NCBI RefSeq assembly: GCF_023544445.1
Contig: NZ_JALPVJ010000004.1
Span: 575,688 to 639,687, forward strand
Source: Actinoplanes sp. M2I2
GTDB lineage: Bacteria; Actinomycetota; Actinomycetes; Mycobacteriales; Micromonosporaceae
DNA: 64,000 nucleotides
Direction: 5' to 3'
Position numbers and translations under genes: made by a program. Positions within the stretch are counted from its first letter, which is position 1; each line of letters begins with the position of its first letter. Shown here piece after piece: positions 1 through 7,228 of the stretch. Below the pieces are notes generated by a model. It was not told the origin of the DNA. It saw only the letters and a program-made list of their open reading frames with translations, and did not search any database.

Positions 1-107
1 CTGCCATAGATTTCCCCACCGCACCGCTCGGTCGCGGAGTTGGCGGTCGCCCGATACCGTGAATAGATCAAAATTTGGGGGCTTTGTAGCCGTTACTGGG
101 GGACATT

Positions 108-1103
108 GTGACCGTTCCGAGCAATCCGTCGCCCGGCCACCCGGCGGCCGGTGCGCGCCCGCGTCCGACCATCGTCACCATCGCTGTCTACCTGCTGTAC
201 GCGGTGGCCGCCATTCAGGTGATCAACGGGCTGCTGACCTTCTCGATCTCCGGGCGGCTGACCGAGGCGGCCCGTGACGCGTACGCCGGCACGGCCACGG
301 AGGGCGCTGAGTCGTTCGTGAGCGTCGTCTTCATCGGTGGCGCCGTGGTCAACCTCCTGATCGGGGTGGGCTTCGCCGTCCTGGGCTTCTTCGACAGCCG
401 CGGCAAGAACCCCGCCCGCATCGTCACCTGGGTGATCGGCGGAATCTCGCTGTGCTGCTTCGGGGTCAGCCTGGGCAGCACGGCGCTGGTCGGATCGGTC
501 GGCGCCGGGGACACCACGGCCGGCGGTCCGTCACAGGCCGAGGTGCAGCGGCAGATCGACGCGGCGCTGCCGTCCTGGTACACGCCGACCACGACCACGC
601 TGTCGGTGCTGGCGCTGCTCGCGATCCTGGGAACGGTCATCCTGCTGGCGCTGCCGGCGTCGAACGAGTTCTTCCGCAAGCCGTCGGCCGCGGCCTGGGA
701 TCCGTCTATGCCGTACCCGGGTGGTCCGGGCTACGGCGGCGGGTACGGGCAGCAGGGGTACGGCCAGCAGGGGTACGGGCAGGCAGGGTATGGGCAGCCG
801 GGGTACGGGCAGCCGGGGTATCCGGGTCAGCCCACCTATCCGCAGCAGCCGTTCCCCGGGCAGCCCTCGTCCGGGCCGTCTTCGTCCGGGCCGTCCTACC
901 CCGGGCAGCAGGGGCAGCCCGGCCAGCCGGCTCCTGGGTTGCCGCCGTACCCCGGTCAGGAGACGTCGCCGCAGTACCCGCCGGCTTCGGACCCGTACGC
1001 GCCGCCCCGGTCCGACCCCGACCGGCCGTCACCGACCGACGGGGACCGGCCTCCTTCGACCGGTGGCGACCAGCCGCCGAGGCCGCCCACCGACCCGGCC
1101 TGA
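108..1103 (+). CDS. four-TM membrane protein with disordered Gly/Tyr/Gln/Pro tail
   Basis: The 331-residue protein begins at a GTG preceded by a GGGGGAC ribosome site. Residues about 20-45, 65-95, 105-130 and 155-180 are hydrophobic, giving four predicted membrane helices. A short FFRKPS segment then leads into a roughly 150-residue tail of [13 protein letters not shown] repeats followed by Pro/Ser-rich sequence. The next gene downstream has the same plan (four helices, FFRRPA, low-complexity tail), so the two look like tandem paralogues. Such tails are common in actinobacterial membrane proteins of unknown role. I recognise no catalytic motif and assign no function. The last codons and the stop lie inside the first copy of a 58-bp tandem repeat. 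Confidence 0.8.
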   Translation: MTVPSNPSPGHPAAGARPRPTIVTIAVYLLYAVAAIQVINGLLTFSISGRLTEAARDAYAGTATEGAESFVSVVFIGGAVVNLLIGVGFAVLGFFDSRGKNPARIVTWVIGGISLCCFGVSLGSTALVGSVGAGDTTAGGPSQAEVQRQIDAALPSWYTPTTTTLSVLALLAILGTVILLALPASNEFFRKPSAAAWDPSMPYPGGPGYGGGYGQQGYGQQGYGQAGYGQPGYGQPGYPGQPTYPQQPFPGQPSSGPSSSGPSYPGQQGQPGQPAPGLPPYPGQETSPQYPPASDPYAPPRSDPDRPSPTDGDRPPSTGGDQPPRPPTDPA

Positions 1104-1298
1104 CCGGGCTCCCCGGACCGATGGTGACCAGCCGCCGAGGCTGTCGGTCGATCCGGTTCGACCGCGCTTCTCTGACTGGTGGTGACCAGCCGCCGAGGCT
1201 GTCGGTCGATCCGGCTTGACCGGGCTTCTCCGACTGGTGGTGACAGCCGCCGAGGCTGTCGGCCGGCCCGGCCTGACCGGGTTCCCCCCACGCTTGCT
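1068..1298. repeat. 58-bp tandem repeat, four copies
   Basis: Copies start at 1068, 1126, 1184 and 1242, each opening with GACCAGCCGCCGAGGC (one C is missing in the fourth). The first copy contains the end and stop codon of the preceding membrane-protein gene; the other three are intergenic. Because 58 is not a multiple of three, the array cannot be a simple coding expansion past the stop. Copies 2 and 3 are nearly identical, which suggests recent duplication. Confidence 0.85.
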
Positions 1299-1347
1299 GT
1301 CGCACCCGGGTAGGTTCGGCGCAACGGATCACCGCGGGGAGTCGTCG

Positions 1348-2868
1348 ATGTCGTACCCAGCCCAGCCGCCGCCGATCACAGCCGCGCCGCCGGCCTCGCC
1401 GTCGGGCCGCCCGCCCGCGGTGACGGTCGCCGCCGCCCTGCTGTGGCTGATGGCCGGCGTCGGCCTGATCTATGCGATCGCGACGCTGGCCGTCGTGCCC
1501 GGCACGATCAGCCGCTTCCGCGACCTCACCGGGGGGACGCAGGCGGTGCAGCGCTTCACCGGCGACAACGACCCCGAGTACTACGTGGCGGTGGTCTGGC
1601 TGGGCGCGGCGATCGCCCTGGCCCTGGCCGTGATCGCTTCCGCCCTGTTCGTCGTGGTGGGCCTGTCGCTGCGCCGGGGCAGCAACGTCGCCCGCATCGC
1701 CACGCTGGTCGTGTGCCTGATCGGCATCGCGGGCGGCGTCGCCGGGGTCCTGACGGTCGCGGCCCAGCGCAGCGGAGACACGGCGCCGTGGTCGCTGGGC
1801 GCCCAGCTGAGCAACGCCTACCCGGACGGGTGGATCAGCACGAACGCCGGCCTGTCGATCGCCCAGATCCTCGGCTACGCCCTGGTCGGCATCCTGATCC
1901 TCACCGCGCCGCGCGCCTTCTTCCGCCGGCCGGCGGCGCCCTCCGCCCCGCAGCCGACCTACGGCGCGCCCTATCCGGGCTACGGCGTTCCGGCCGGCCA
2001 GCAGGCCGGCGCCTTCCCGGGCTATGGCGTTCCGGTTGGACAGCAGGCCGGGGCTCCCGGCTACGCCGGTCCGGCTGGTGCTTCTTCCAGCTATGGCGTT
2101 CCCGCTGGTCAGGCCGGTGCTCCTGGCTATGGCGTGCCGGCCGGCCAGCAGGCTGGGGCTCCGGGCTACGGCGTTCCGGCCGGCCAGCAGGCCGGGGCTC
2201 CCGGTTACGGCGATCCGGCTGGACAGCAGGCCGGTTCTGTTTCTGGCTACGGCCTGCAGCCCGGACATCAAGCGGGTGCCCTCCCCGGCAACTATCCGGC
2301 CCCGACGGGCCACCCCGGTGCCGGATATCCGGCACCGGCCGGCCATCCCGACGCGAGCGGCCCGAACGCCGGCCATCCGGGCCCGGCCGGCCCTTCCGCC
2401 GCGGGCCATCCCGGGTCGGCTCAGGGCCATGACTCGGCTGGCTACACGTCCGTACCGGGCTCGGGCGCGGCCTACCCGCCACCGGGCCCGGCGCAGCCCG
2501 CGCCGGCTTCTCCCGCTCCTTCGCCGTACGCCCGGCCTCCCGGCCACGTCCCGGATGCTGCCTTCCTCCCACCCTCCCCCACACAGCCGGTCTCGCCCCC
2601 TTACCCGCCGGCCGACCCCCATTCCCCGTACGCGCGACCCGCTCAACCCGTCCCGGACGCACAGCCAAGCGCCAACCAGGCGCCCGCCTCAGATGAATCA
2701 GCGTTCGCCGCCGGCGCCGGGATATCCGGGGCGGAGCCGGCCCCCGGCTCTGGTGGGGCCTCCGTCTCCGGTTCGGCAGTCGCTCCTGGGGAGTCCTTCG
2801 GCTCCGATGAGGCGCCTACGCCGGGCCGAACGCCAACCTCGGGACAGGAACCCGGGTCAGGTTCGTAG
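1348..2868 (+). CDS. four-TM membrane protein with long GYGVPAGQQ-repeat tail
   Basis: The protein has 506 residues from the ATG at 1348 (MSYPAQPPP), which fits a start just before a proline-rich N-terminus. An in-frame upstream extension is translated from the 58-bp repeats and is unlikely to be real. Four hydrophobic segments lie within residues about 25-55, 75-110, 112-140 and 165-190, followed by FFRRPA. The remaining ~310 residues are low complexity: repeats of GYGVPAGQQAGAP, then Pro/Ala/Ser-rich sequence ending GSGS. Layout and sequence resemble the gene immediately upstream, so a paralogous pair is likely. Function is unknown; the tail is probably cytoplasmic or wall-facing and disordered. 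Confidence 0.78.
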   Translation: MSYPAQPPPITAAPPASPSGRPPAVTVAAALLWLMAGVGLIYAIATLAVVPGTISRFRDLTGGTQAVQRFTGDNDPEYYVAVVWLGAAIALALAVIASALFVVVGLSLRRGSNVARIATLVVCLIGIAGGVAGVLTVAAQRSGDTAPWSLGAQLSNAYPDGWISTNAGLSIAQILGYALVGILILTAPRAFFRRPAAPSAPQPTYGAPYPGYGVPAGQQAGAFPGYGVPVGQQAGAPGYAGPAGASSSYGVPAGQAGAPGYGVPAGQQAGAPGYGVPAGQQAGAPGYGDPAGQQAGSVSGYGLQPGHQAGALPGNYPAPTGHPGAGYPAPAGHPDASGPNAGHPGPAGPSAAGHPGSAQGHDSAGYTSVPGSGAAYPPPGPAQPAPASPAPSPYARPPGHVPDAAFLPPSPTQPVSPPYPPADPHSPYARPAQPVPDAQPSANQAPASDESAFAAGAGISGAEPAPGSGGASVSGSAVAPGESFGSDEAPTPGRTPTSGQEPGSGS

Positions 2869-2929
2869 CTCCCGTCCGTCGAGCATCAGACCGGGACAGT
2901 TCATCAGGCCTGATGTGCTGTAGAACTCG

Positions 2930-3065
2930 TCCCGGTGTCCCGGTGTCCCGGTGTCCCGGTGTCCCGGTGTCCCGGTGTCCCGGTGTCCCGGTGTCCCGGT
3001 GTCCCGGTGTCCCGGTGTCCCGGTGTCCCGGTGTCCCGGTGTCCCGGTGTCCCGGTGTCCCGGTG
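2930..3065. repeat. 8-bp microsatellite TCCCGGTG, 17 perfect copies
   Basis: The unit TCCCGGTG is repeated 17 times without a mismatch over 136 bp. Because 8 is not divisible by 3 and the unit makes no stop codon, both strands stay open in several frames (RDTGTPGH-type or SRCPGVPV-type peptides), so the apparent proteins here are artefacts of the repeat. Perfect identity implies active slippage or recent expansion. Confidence 0.95.
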
Positions 3066-3370
3066 TTCCAACCTCCGTTGCCGGCCGCTTGAAGCGCCAC
3101 GGCGTGAGTTGGTCGTTATCGCCGTCGGAGGGCTGCACGCCGAACGAGACCTCCGGTATCGAGCCATCTACCCCGATGGCGACGCGTGGCCCGACGCGCC
3201 AGCCGGACACCATGCCCGGGCACGCGGTGCGAGCCCGGGCGTGGCCTTCGAATGCCTGCCGCGGCTCACAGCCAACGATGCGTCTATCGTTCGCCGCCTC
3301 GAACGCTTCGCCCCCGCGGGGACCGCCTCAGGCGCTTGCCCTGTGTCGGATCGGCTCGCACCGCCTACCG

Positions 3371-3590
3371 GGCTTCGGGAGCGGCTCGGACGCTGAGCGT
3401 GCTTCGGTCGGTTCGGACGTCTGCCCGGCTTGGGGAGCGGCTCGGACGCTGAGCGTGCTTCGGTCGGCTGAGAGGTCCGCTCGGCTTCGGGCTGGTCCGG
3501 GCGCTAAGCATGCTTCGACTGGCTCGGATGCCCAGCTGGCTCGGCCGGCTCGGAGACTGGTCCGGCTTCGGCTTGTTCGGACGCTCGCCG
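3371..3590. repeat. degenerate 56-bp tandem repeat, about four copies
   Basis: Copies begin at 3371, 3427, 3483 and about 3538 with GGCTTCGGGAGCGGCTCGGA or a variant of it. The first two share most of their length, including GACGCTGAGCGTGCTTCGG; later copies are increasingly diverged. No coding role is evident. Confidence 0.7.
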
Positions 3591-3890
3591 GTGTGGCCGG
3601 TTCAGGAGCTTCGACCGCTGCGAGCGCCTGGACGGTCTGACTGCTGCCGCGCCTTCGATGGCTCTGCGGGAGGGTGGCGCCGCACTTGGTCGCACGGACA
3701 GCACCGGCTTGAACGATCTCGTGCGTTGCCTACGTCACGAGCTGGCGCCGGGGTGGCCGTCGACCCTGCGCCTCGTTGGAGCGGCGTGTGAAGCCGCGCG
3801 ATGAGGGCACCCCGGTTACGGGCGGGCGTGGTGCAAGTCGCATGATGGGTTTCGGACAGGGGATGTCCGTGTTGTTACCGGCCAGTTACC

Positions 3891-3927
3891 CCCCTCATAT
3901 TGATGGCATGACCCCTCATATTGATGG
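3891..3927. promoter_or_regulatory. 21-bp-spaced direct repeat, possible operator
   Basis: CCCCTCATATTGATGG occurs at 3891 and again at 3912, spaced exactly two helical turns apart. It lies in an AT-richer stretch of otherwise GC-rich DNA and is followed by ACCCGAACGGGT (5-bp arms around AA). This is a plausible protein-binding site, but no gene starts close downstream, so its target is unknown. Confidence 0.35.
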
Positions 3928-4204
3928 GTATGGGTCACCCGAACGGGTAAGTTTGTCATCCAGCTTCGTCACTCCCACGGCTGTCCGTATAACGCGCCAC
4001 CGCCGGTTGGAGGGTGTTTTTCGCTGGATGGGCAAACGTTCGATGCCGCGATTCACAGGACCTTCTCAGCCCCCCGACCGGGTGATCTGTCGGGTCCCCG
4101 GCATGTGACCCGCGGCATAGGAGCTTTGAGCTGCATCGATGTTCCCGGCATGGGGCGAAAGGGACTGCTGGTTCTGTAAGGTTTCTTTTTAGATCGACTC
4201 AATC

Positions 4205-4675
4205 GTGTGCGTCAATAGTTACGTTGCGCACTGCCAGGGCGAAAGGTTCCGGTTTCGTTCCAGCAAGTACGCTCGATGCATGCAAGCACGCCACGACCTG
4301 CGTAAATTCATCACTGAATTACCCGTCGCGCAGCGTGGCGCCGTGCTTTCATCGGGTCGTGAACTTCTGGTGCCGGGCCGCCCGGTTCAGAAGATCGCGC
4401 AGGGTGGCGAGATGACGACGCCGAGGCGGGTGCGGGCCTCCGGCGAAACGGATCAGAAACCCGGAATGGATCGACGAATTGACAATGTGGGGTGTCTCAC
4501 TCCCGGGGCGGGGATCGAGACCTCGACACGGATGGGCAGCGTCCTGATGGCGGCTGAGGCGTTGCAGGAGGCAGAGACCGAAGTAGGTACGGCGGTATCG
4601 GTTGCATCGGAGGCTCGGGTTGCCGGCCACTCCCGATCGACCAACCCGGTGATCGACGTCGGCCTTACGGCCTGA
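4205..4675 (+). CDS. doubtful hypothetical protein upstream of arsR
   Basis: This 156-codon frame starts at a GTG that sits inside an imperfect palindrome (GTGCGTCAA at 4207, TTGCGCAC at 4224). Codon third positions are less GC-rich than in the neighbouring genes. The translation has no recognisable domain, no clear hydrophobic segment and scattered charged residues. A shorter form could begin at the ATG at 4279. I report it because it fills the interval before the ArsR gene, but it may simply be a leader or regulatory region. Confidence 0.2.
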   Translation: MCVNSYVAHCQGERFRFRSSKYARCMQARHDLRKFITELPVAQRGAVLSSGRELLVPGRPVQKIAQGGEMTTPRRVRASGETDQKPGMDRRIDNVGCLTPGAGIETSTRMGSVLMAAEALQEAETEVGTAVSVASEARVAGHSRSTNPVIDVGLTA

Positions 4676-4732
4676 AAGTTAGCCGGTTCGTTCCTGCGCA
4701 CATGCAGGAGAATCGATGCAGTTGGTGGAAGG

Positions 4733-5110
4733 ATGGAGATCGTGGGAACTGCGTTGGCGGAAATGACAATGCCTCAGATCTCGCCGCTTGCCGGCGAGCC
4801 AATTGAACGTGCCGACGCCGAGCGGCTCGCAGGTGTGCTCAAGGCACTTGCCGACCCGGCTCGGCTTCGGCTTCTCAGCCTGATTCAGTCCGCAACGGAC
4901 GGTGAGGCCTGCGTCTGCGACCTGACCGCTCCGCTCGGTCTGTCTCAGCCGACAGTGAGCCACCACCTTCGGATTCTGACCGAGGCTGGTCTGCTCGAGC
5001 GGGAGAAGCGAGGCGTGTGGGCCTACTACCGTCTGGTGCCGTCCGCCATCGCGACGATCGCGGACCTTTTGACCCCGCCTCGCAAGCGGGCCACGAAGAA
5101 GGCGCGCTGA
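4733..5110 (+). CDS. ArsR/SmtB-family metal-sensing repressor
   Basis: A 125-residue winged-helix protein. The DNA-recognition helix LGLSQPTVSHHLRIL and the wing EREKRGVWAYYRL are typical of ArsR/SmtB repressors. The sequence CVCDL at residues 60-64 matches the alpha-3 site that binds As(III)/Sb(III) or soft metals in ArsR and CmtR-like proteins. GTG and ATG codons just inside the frame are alternative starts (GTG 4742, ATG 4763), since the GGAAGG motif sits too close to 4733. No arsenic efflux or reductase gene lies next to it, so it may regulate itself or a distant target. A basic KKAR tail ends the protein. Confidence 0.85.
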   Translation: MEIVGTALAEMTMPQISPLAGEPIERADAERLAGVLKALADPARLRLLSLIQSATDGEACVCDLTAPLGLSQPTVSHHLRILTEAGLLEREKRGVWAYYRLVPSAIATIADLLTPPRKRATKKAR

Positions 5111-5215
5111 CCGCACTCGCAAGGAATCGCCTGGCGTCACCGGCATCACATGGGGCGTGACGCCAGGCAGCAGAGTCCGCCTCCAGTCCACCCCCCAGGA
5201 CCCGAGGAGTAACGG

Positions 5216-5890
5216 GTGAACTACGTCCACGGCGATCTGCGCGACCAGCTCGCGTTCGTGGGTTTCGACGTGGTCCAGGCCGGCCTCGTCGCCGGGTCGG
5301 GCGGAAACCTTTCCGCTCGGATCCCCGACGAGGACGCCATCTGGGTCACCGGCAGCGGTTCGTGGCTGGGCCGGCTGAGCCGGACCTCCTTCGCCGCCGT
5401 ATGCGTCTCTGACGGCTCGCCCGCGTCGGTCGGCAGTGTGCCGCCGCCGTTGATCGAGCCGACCAGTGAGCTCGCACTGCATCTGGCGCTGTATCGGGCT
5501 CGTCCCGACGTCAACGCCGTCATCCACCTGCATCCGCAGACCGCACTCCTGCTGGACGCGCTGGGTGAGCACATCCGGATCATCACCACCGACCACGCGT
5601 ACTACCTGCGCCGTGTCTCGACGGTGCCGTTCCGGCTGCCCGGCACGAGCGAGCTGGCCGCCCTGACCGCCGCGATGGCCGCCGACGGCACCGACTGTCT
5701 GGTGCTGAGCCAGCACGGTTGCGTGGTGCTCGGCGACACCGTCGAGCTCGCGCACAAGCGCGCCCGCAACCTCGAGGAAGCAGCGGAACTCACGTACCGG
5801 GCACTCGCCGCCGGCCGCCTGGAGAACCTCCGCGACTGCCCCGAGACCTTCCTGGACCGCCTGTACGGCTCCACCGCCGTCACGGTCTGA
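5216..5890 (+). CDS. class II aldolase/adducin-family protein
   Basis: 224 residues from a GTG start with a CGAGGAG ribosome site seven bases upstream. The N-terminal GSGGNLSAR segment (phosphate/substrate loop) and the HLHP motif near residue 102, plus a later conserved His in SQHGCVVLG, are the zinc-binding signatures of the class II aldolase family (fuculose-phosphate aldolase, ribulose-5-phosphate epimerase, methylthioribulose dehydratase). The family needs Zn2+ and cleaves or rearranges phosphorylated sugars. The exact substrate cannot be read from sequence, and the surrounding genes give no pathway. It follows the ArsR gene by about 105 bp on the same strand. Confidence 0.85.
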   Translation: MNYVHGDLRDQLAFVGFDVVQAGLVAGSGGNLSARIPDEDAIWVTGSGSWLGRLSRTSFAAVCVSDGSPASVGSVPPPLIEPTSELALHLALYRARPDVNAVIHLHPQTALLLDALGEHIRIITTDHAYYLRRVSTVPFRLPGTSELAALTAAMAADGTDCLVLSQHGCVVLGDTVELAHKRARNLEEAAELTYRALAAGRLENLRDCPETFLDRLYGSTAVTV

Positions 5891-6090
5891 CAACCGTCCA
5901 ACCGCCGCTCGACGCACCGCCCCCACGGCGCAGAGCGACCGGCCCGAGCACCGTCCCCACCGGCAAGTCACAAACAACAGCGCCCGTCACGACCCCTCAG
6001 AAGGTCGCGGCGGGCGCTGCTGTGTCAGGCCGGAGAAGGATCCGTCGTGCCACCGGGGTCGACCGTGCTTCGCGCAGTCCGTGCTTCCAC

Positions 6091-6153
6091 AGTCGGGCTA
6101 CGAGCAGTCCGGGCTACGAGCAGTCCGGGCTACGGGTAGTCCGGGCTGCGGGC
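6091..6153. repeat. 16-bp tandem repeat, four copies
   Basis: AGTCCGGGCTACGAGC and variants run head to tail at 6091, 6106, 6122 and 6138 (the first copy is one base short). The array sits between the convergent aldolase-like and DedA genes, 12 bp past the DedA stop. Confidence 0.8.
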
Positions 6154-6164
6154 GGCCGGGCGGT

Positions 6165-6980
6165 TCAGTGGCGGCGGTGGGTGACGGGGTTGCGGGGGTC
6201 CTCGTCGTCGTCGGTGCGGGCCGCTTCGACCAGACCGGCGATGCTCGCGGCGGCCACGACGCCGATGGCCGCGGACGGCTCGGGCGGGGCACCGGGGCCG
6301 GCCTTCTTCTTGTGGCGGCGCTCGCGCAGGATCTCGATCAGGATGGGGAGCACCGAGATCAGGACGATCAGCGCGACCACCGGCAGGATGTAGCGGTCGA
6401 TGTGGTCGCCGATCAGGTCGTAGATCTCCTGCGCCAGCGTGTGACCGATGATGATGATGCCGTCGGTCCAGAGGATCGCGCCGACGATGTTCCACAGCAG
6501 GAACTTGCGGGCCGGCATGCCCAGCGTGCCCGCGACCGGGTTGAGGAAGGTGCGCACGATCGGGATGAAGCGGGCCAGCACCACGGCCTTGGCCGGGCCG
6601 AACTTCTCGAAGTAGTACTCGGCCTTCTCGACGTACTCCCGCTTGAAGAGCTTGGAGTCGGGCCGGTCGAACATGCGCCTGCCGTAGCGGGCGCCGAGCC
6701 AGTGACCGAGCTGGGCGCCGATGATCGCGCAGATCGGGGCGCCGATCAGCAGACCGACGTACGACAGCTGGGTGCCCTCGCCGAAGATCGAGTCGGCGAC
6801 GGGGGAGGCGGCGACACCGGCGAGGAAGAGCAGCGAGTCGCCGGGGAAGAAGAACCCGACGAGCAGGCCTGTCTCGGCGAACATGATCGCCCAGACACCG
6901 ACCAGGCCGAAGGTGTGCAGCAGATCCTTCGGATCCATGGGGTTGAGGGCGAGGTTCTCGCCGAGCGCGCGGATGTCCAC
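6165..6980 (-). CDS. DedA-family membrane protein (SNARE-associated/VTT domain)
   Basis: A 271-residue polytopic protein. It has the DedA signatures: FFPGDSLLF (residues about 44-52) in the first re-entrant region, G-x-x-x-G-x-x-x-G in GAQLGHWLGARYG, and the arginine-bearing LARFIPIVRTFLNPVAG segment. Members are undecaprenyl-phosphate or phospholipid flippases in the cytoplasmic membrane and support proton-motive-force homeostasis and resistance to cationic stress. The C-terminal ~55 residues are a charged cytoplasmic tail. Length is somewhat above the 200-220 common in the family because of this tail. It is transcribed alone, convergent with the aldolase-like gene. Confidence 0.92.
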   Translation of the reverse strand: MDIRALGENLALNPMDPKDLLHTFGLVGVWAIMFAETGLLVGFFFPGDSLLFLAGVAASPVADSIFGEGTQLSYVGLLIGAPICAIIGAQLGHWLGARYGRRMFDRPDSKLFKREYVEKAEYYFEKFGPAKAVVLARFIPIVRTFLNPVAGTLGMPARKFLLWNIVGAILWTDGIIIIGHTLAQEIYDLIGDHIDRYILPVVALIVLISVLPILIEILRERRHKKKAGPGAPPEPSAAIGVVAAASIAGLVEAARTDDDEDPRNPVTHRRH

Positions 6981-7189
6981 GGTGAGCCAGGGTACCGCCA
7001 GACCCCTGCGCTTTTCGGGTCCAGTTGCTGTGCGAAAGGTATCCCGTCCGAGAAGAGCCGGACGCCCGGCCGAGATGTCCCGCCGGCCGTCCGTTCGTGC
7101 AGCTCACGGACCCGAACGGCGGTGGCCCCGGAGGCCGCGGGGCGTCGGCCGTTCGCGGCGCGGGCGAAGCCATCCGGGCATCGCCTGGC

Positions 7190-7224
7190 GTGTGCGGGCA
7201 CCGCCCGGAGCGGCGCCCGCACAC
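7190..7224 (-). terminator. hairpin just past the Pnkp stop codon
   Basis: Perfect 10-bp arms GTGTGCGGGC and GCCCGCACAC flank a 15-base loop, five bases beyond the Pnkp stop on the minus strand. There is no clear U-tract, so it may be a GC-type or Rho-assisted terminator. Confidence 0.5.
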
Positions 7225-7228
7225 GGTG

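Larger units (their letters stand above)
2869..4732. other. 1.9-kb region without a convincing gene, rich in repeats
   Basis: Between the membrane-protein pair and the ArsR gene I see no open frame with a credible protein. The interval holds a perfect 8-bp array, a degenerate 56-bp array, a 21-bp-spaced direct repeat and one doubtful frame near the end. Base composition falls from GC-rich to noticeably more AT-rich after about 3890, consistent with regulatory or decayed DNA. A minus-strand frame at 3213-2857 starts like a protein but runs into the 8-bp array, so a decayed gene disrupted by repeat growth is possible. Confidence 0.6.

Noticed and set aside
1068..1298. CRISPR-like array of 58-bp units
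   Set aside because: Copies are contiguous and contain no variable spacers; the first copy is coding.
2930..3065. CRISPR-like array
   Set aside because: Units are 8 bp with no unique spacers; it is a simple tandem repeat.
2857..3213. Minus-strand frame with a TPGHRDTG repeat protein
   Set aside because: Most of it translates the perfect 8-bp array, which stays open in several frames; the non-repeat part has no ribosome site or recognisable domain.
3776..4108. 110-codon frame
   Set aside because: It contains the direct repeats, lacks a ribosome site and has no recognisable protein features.
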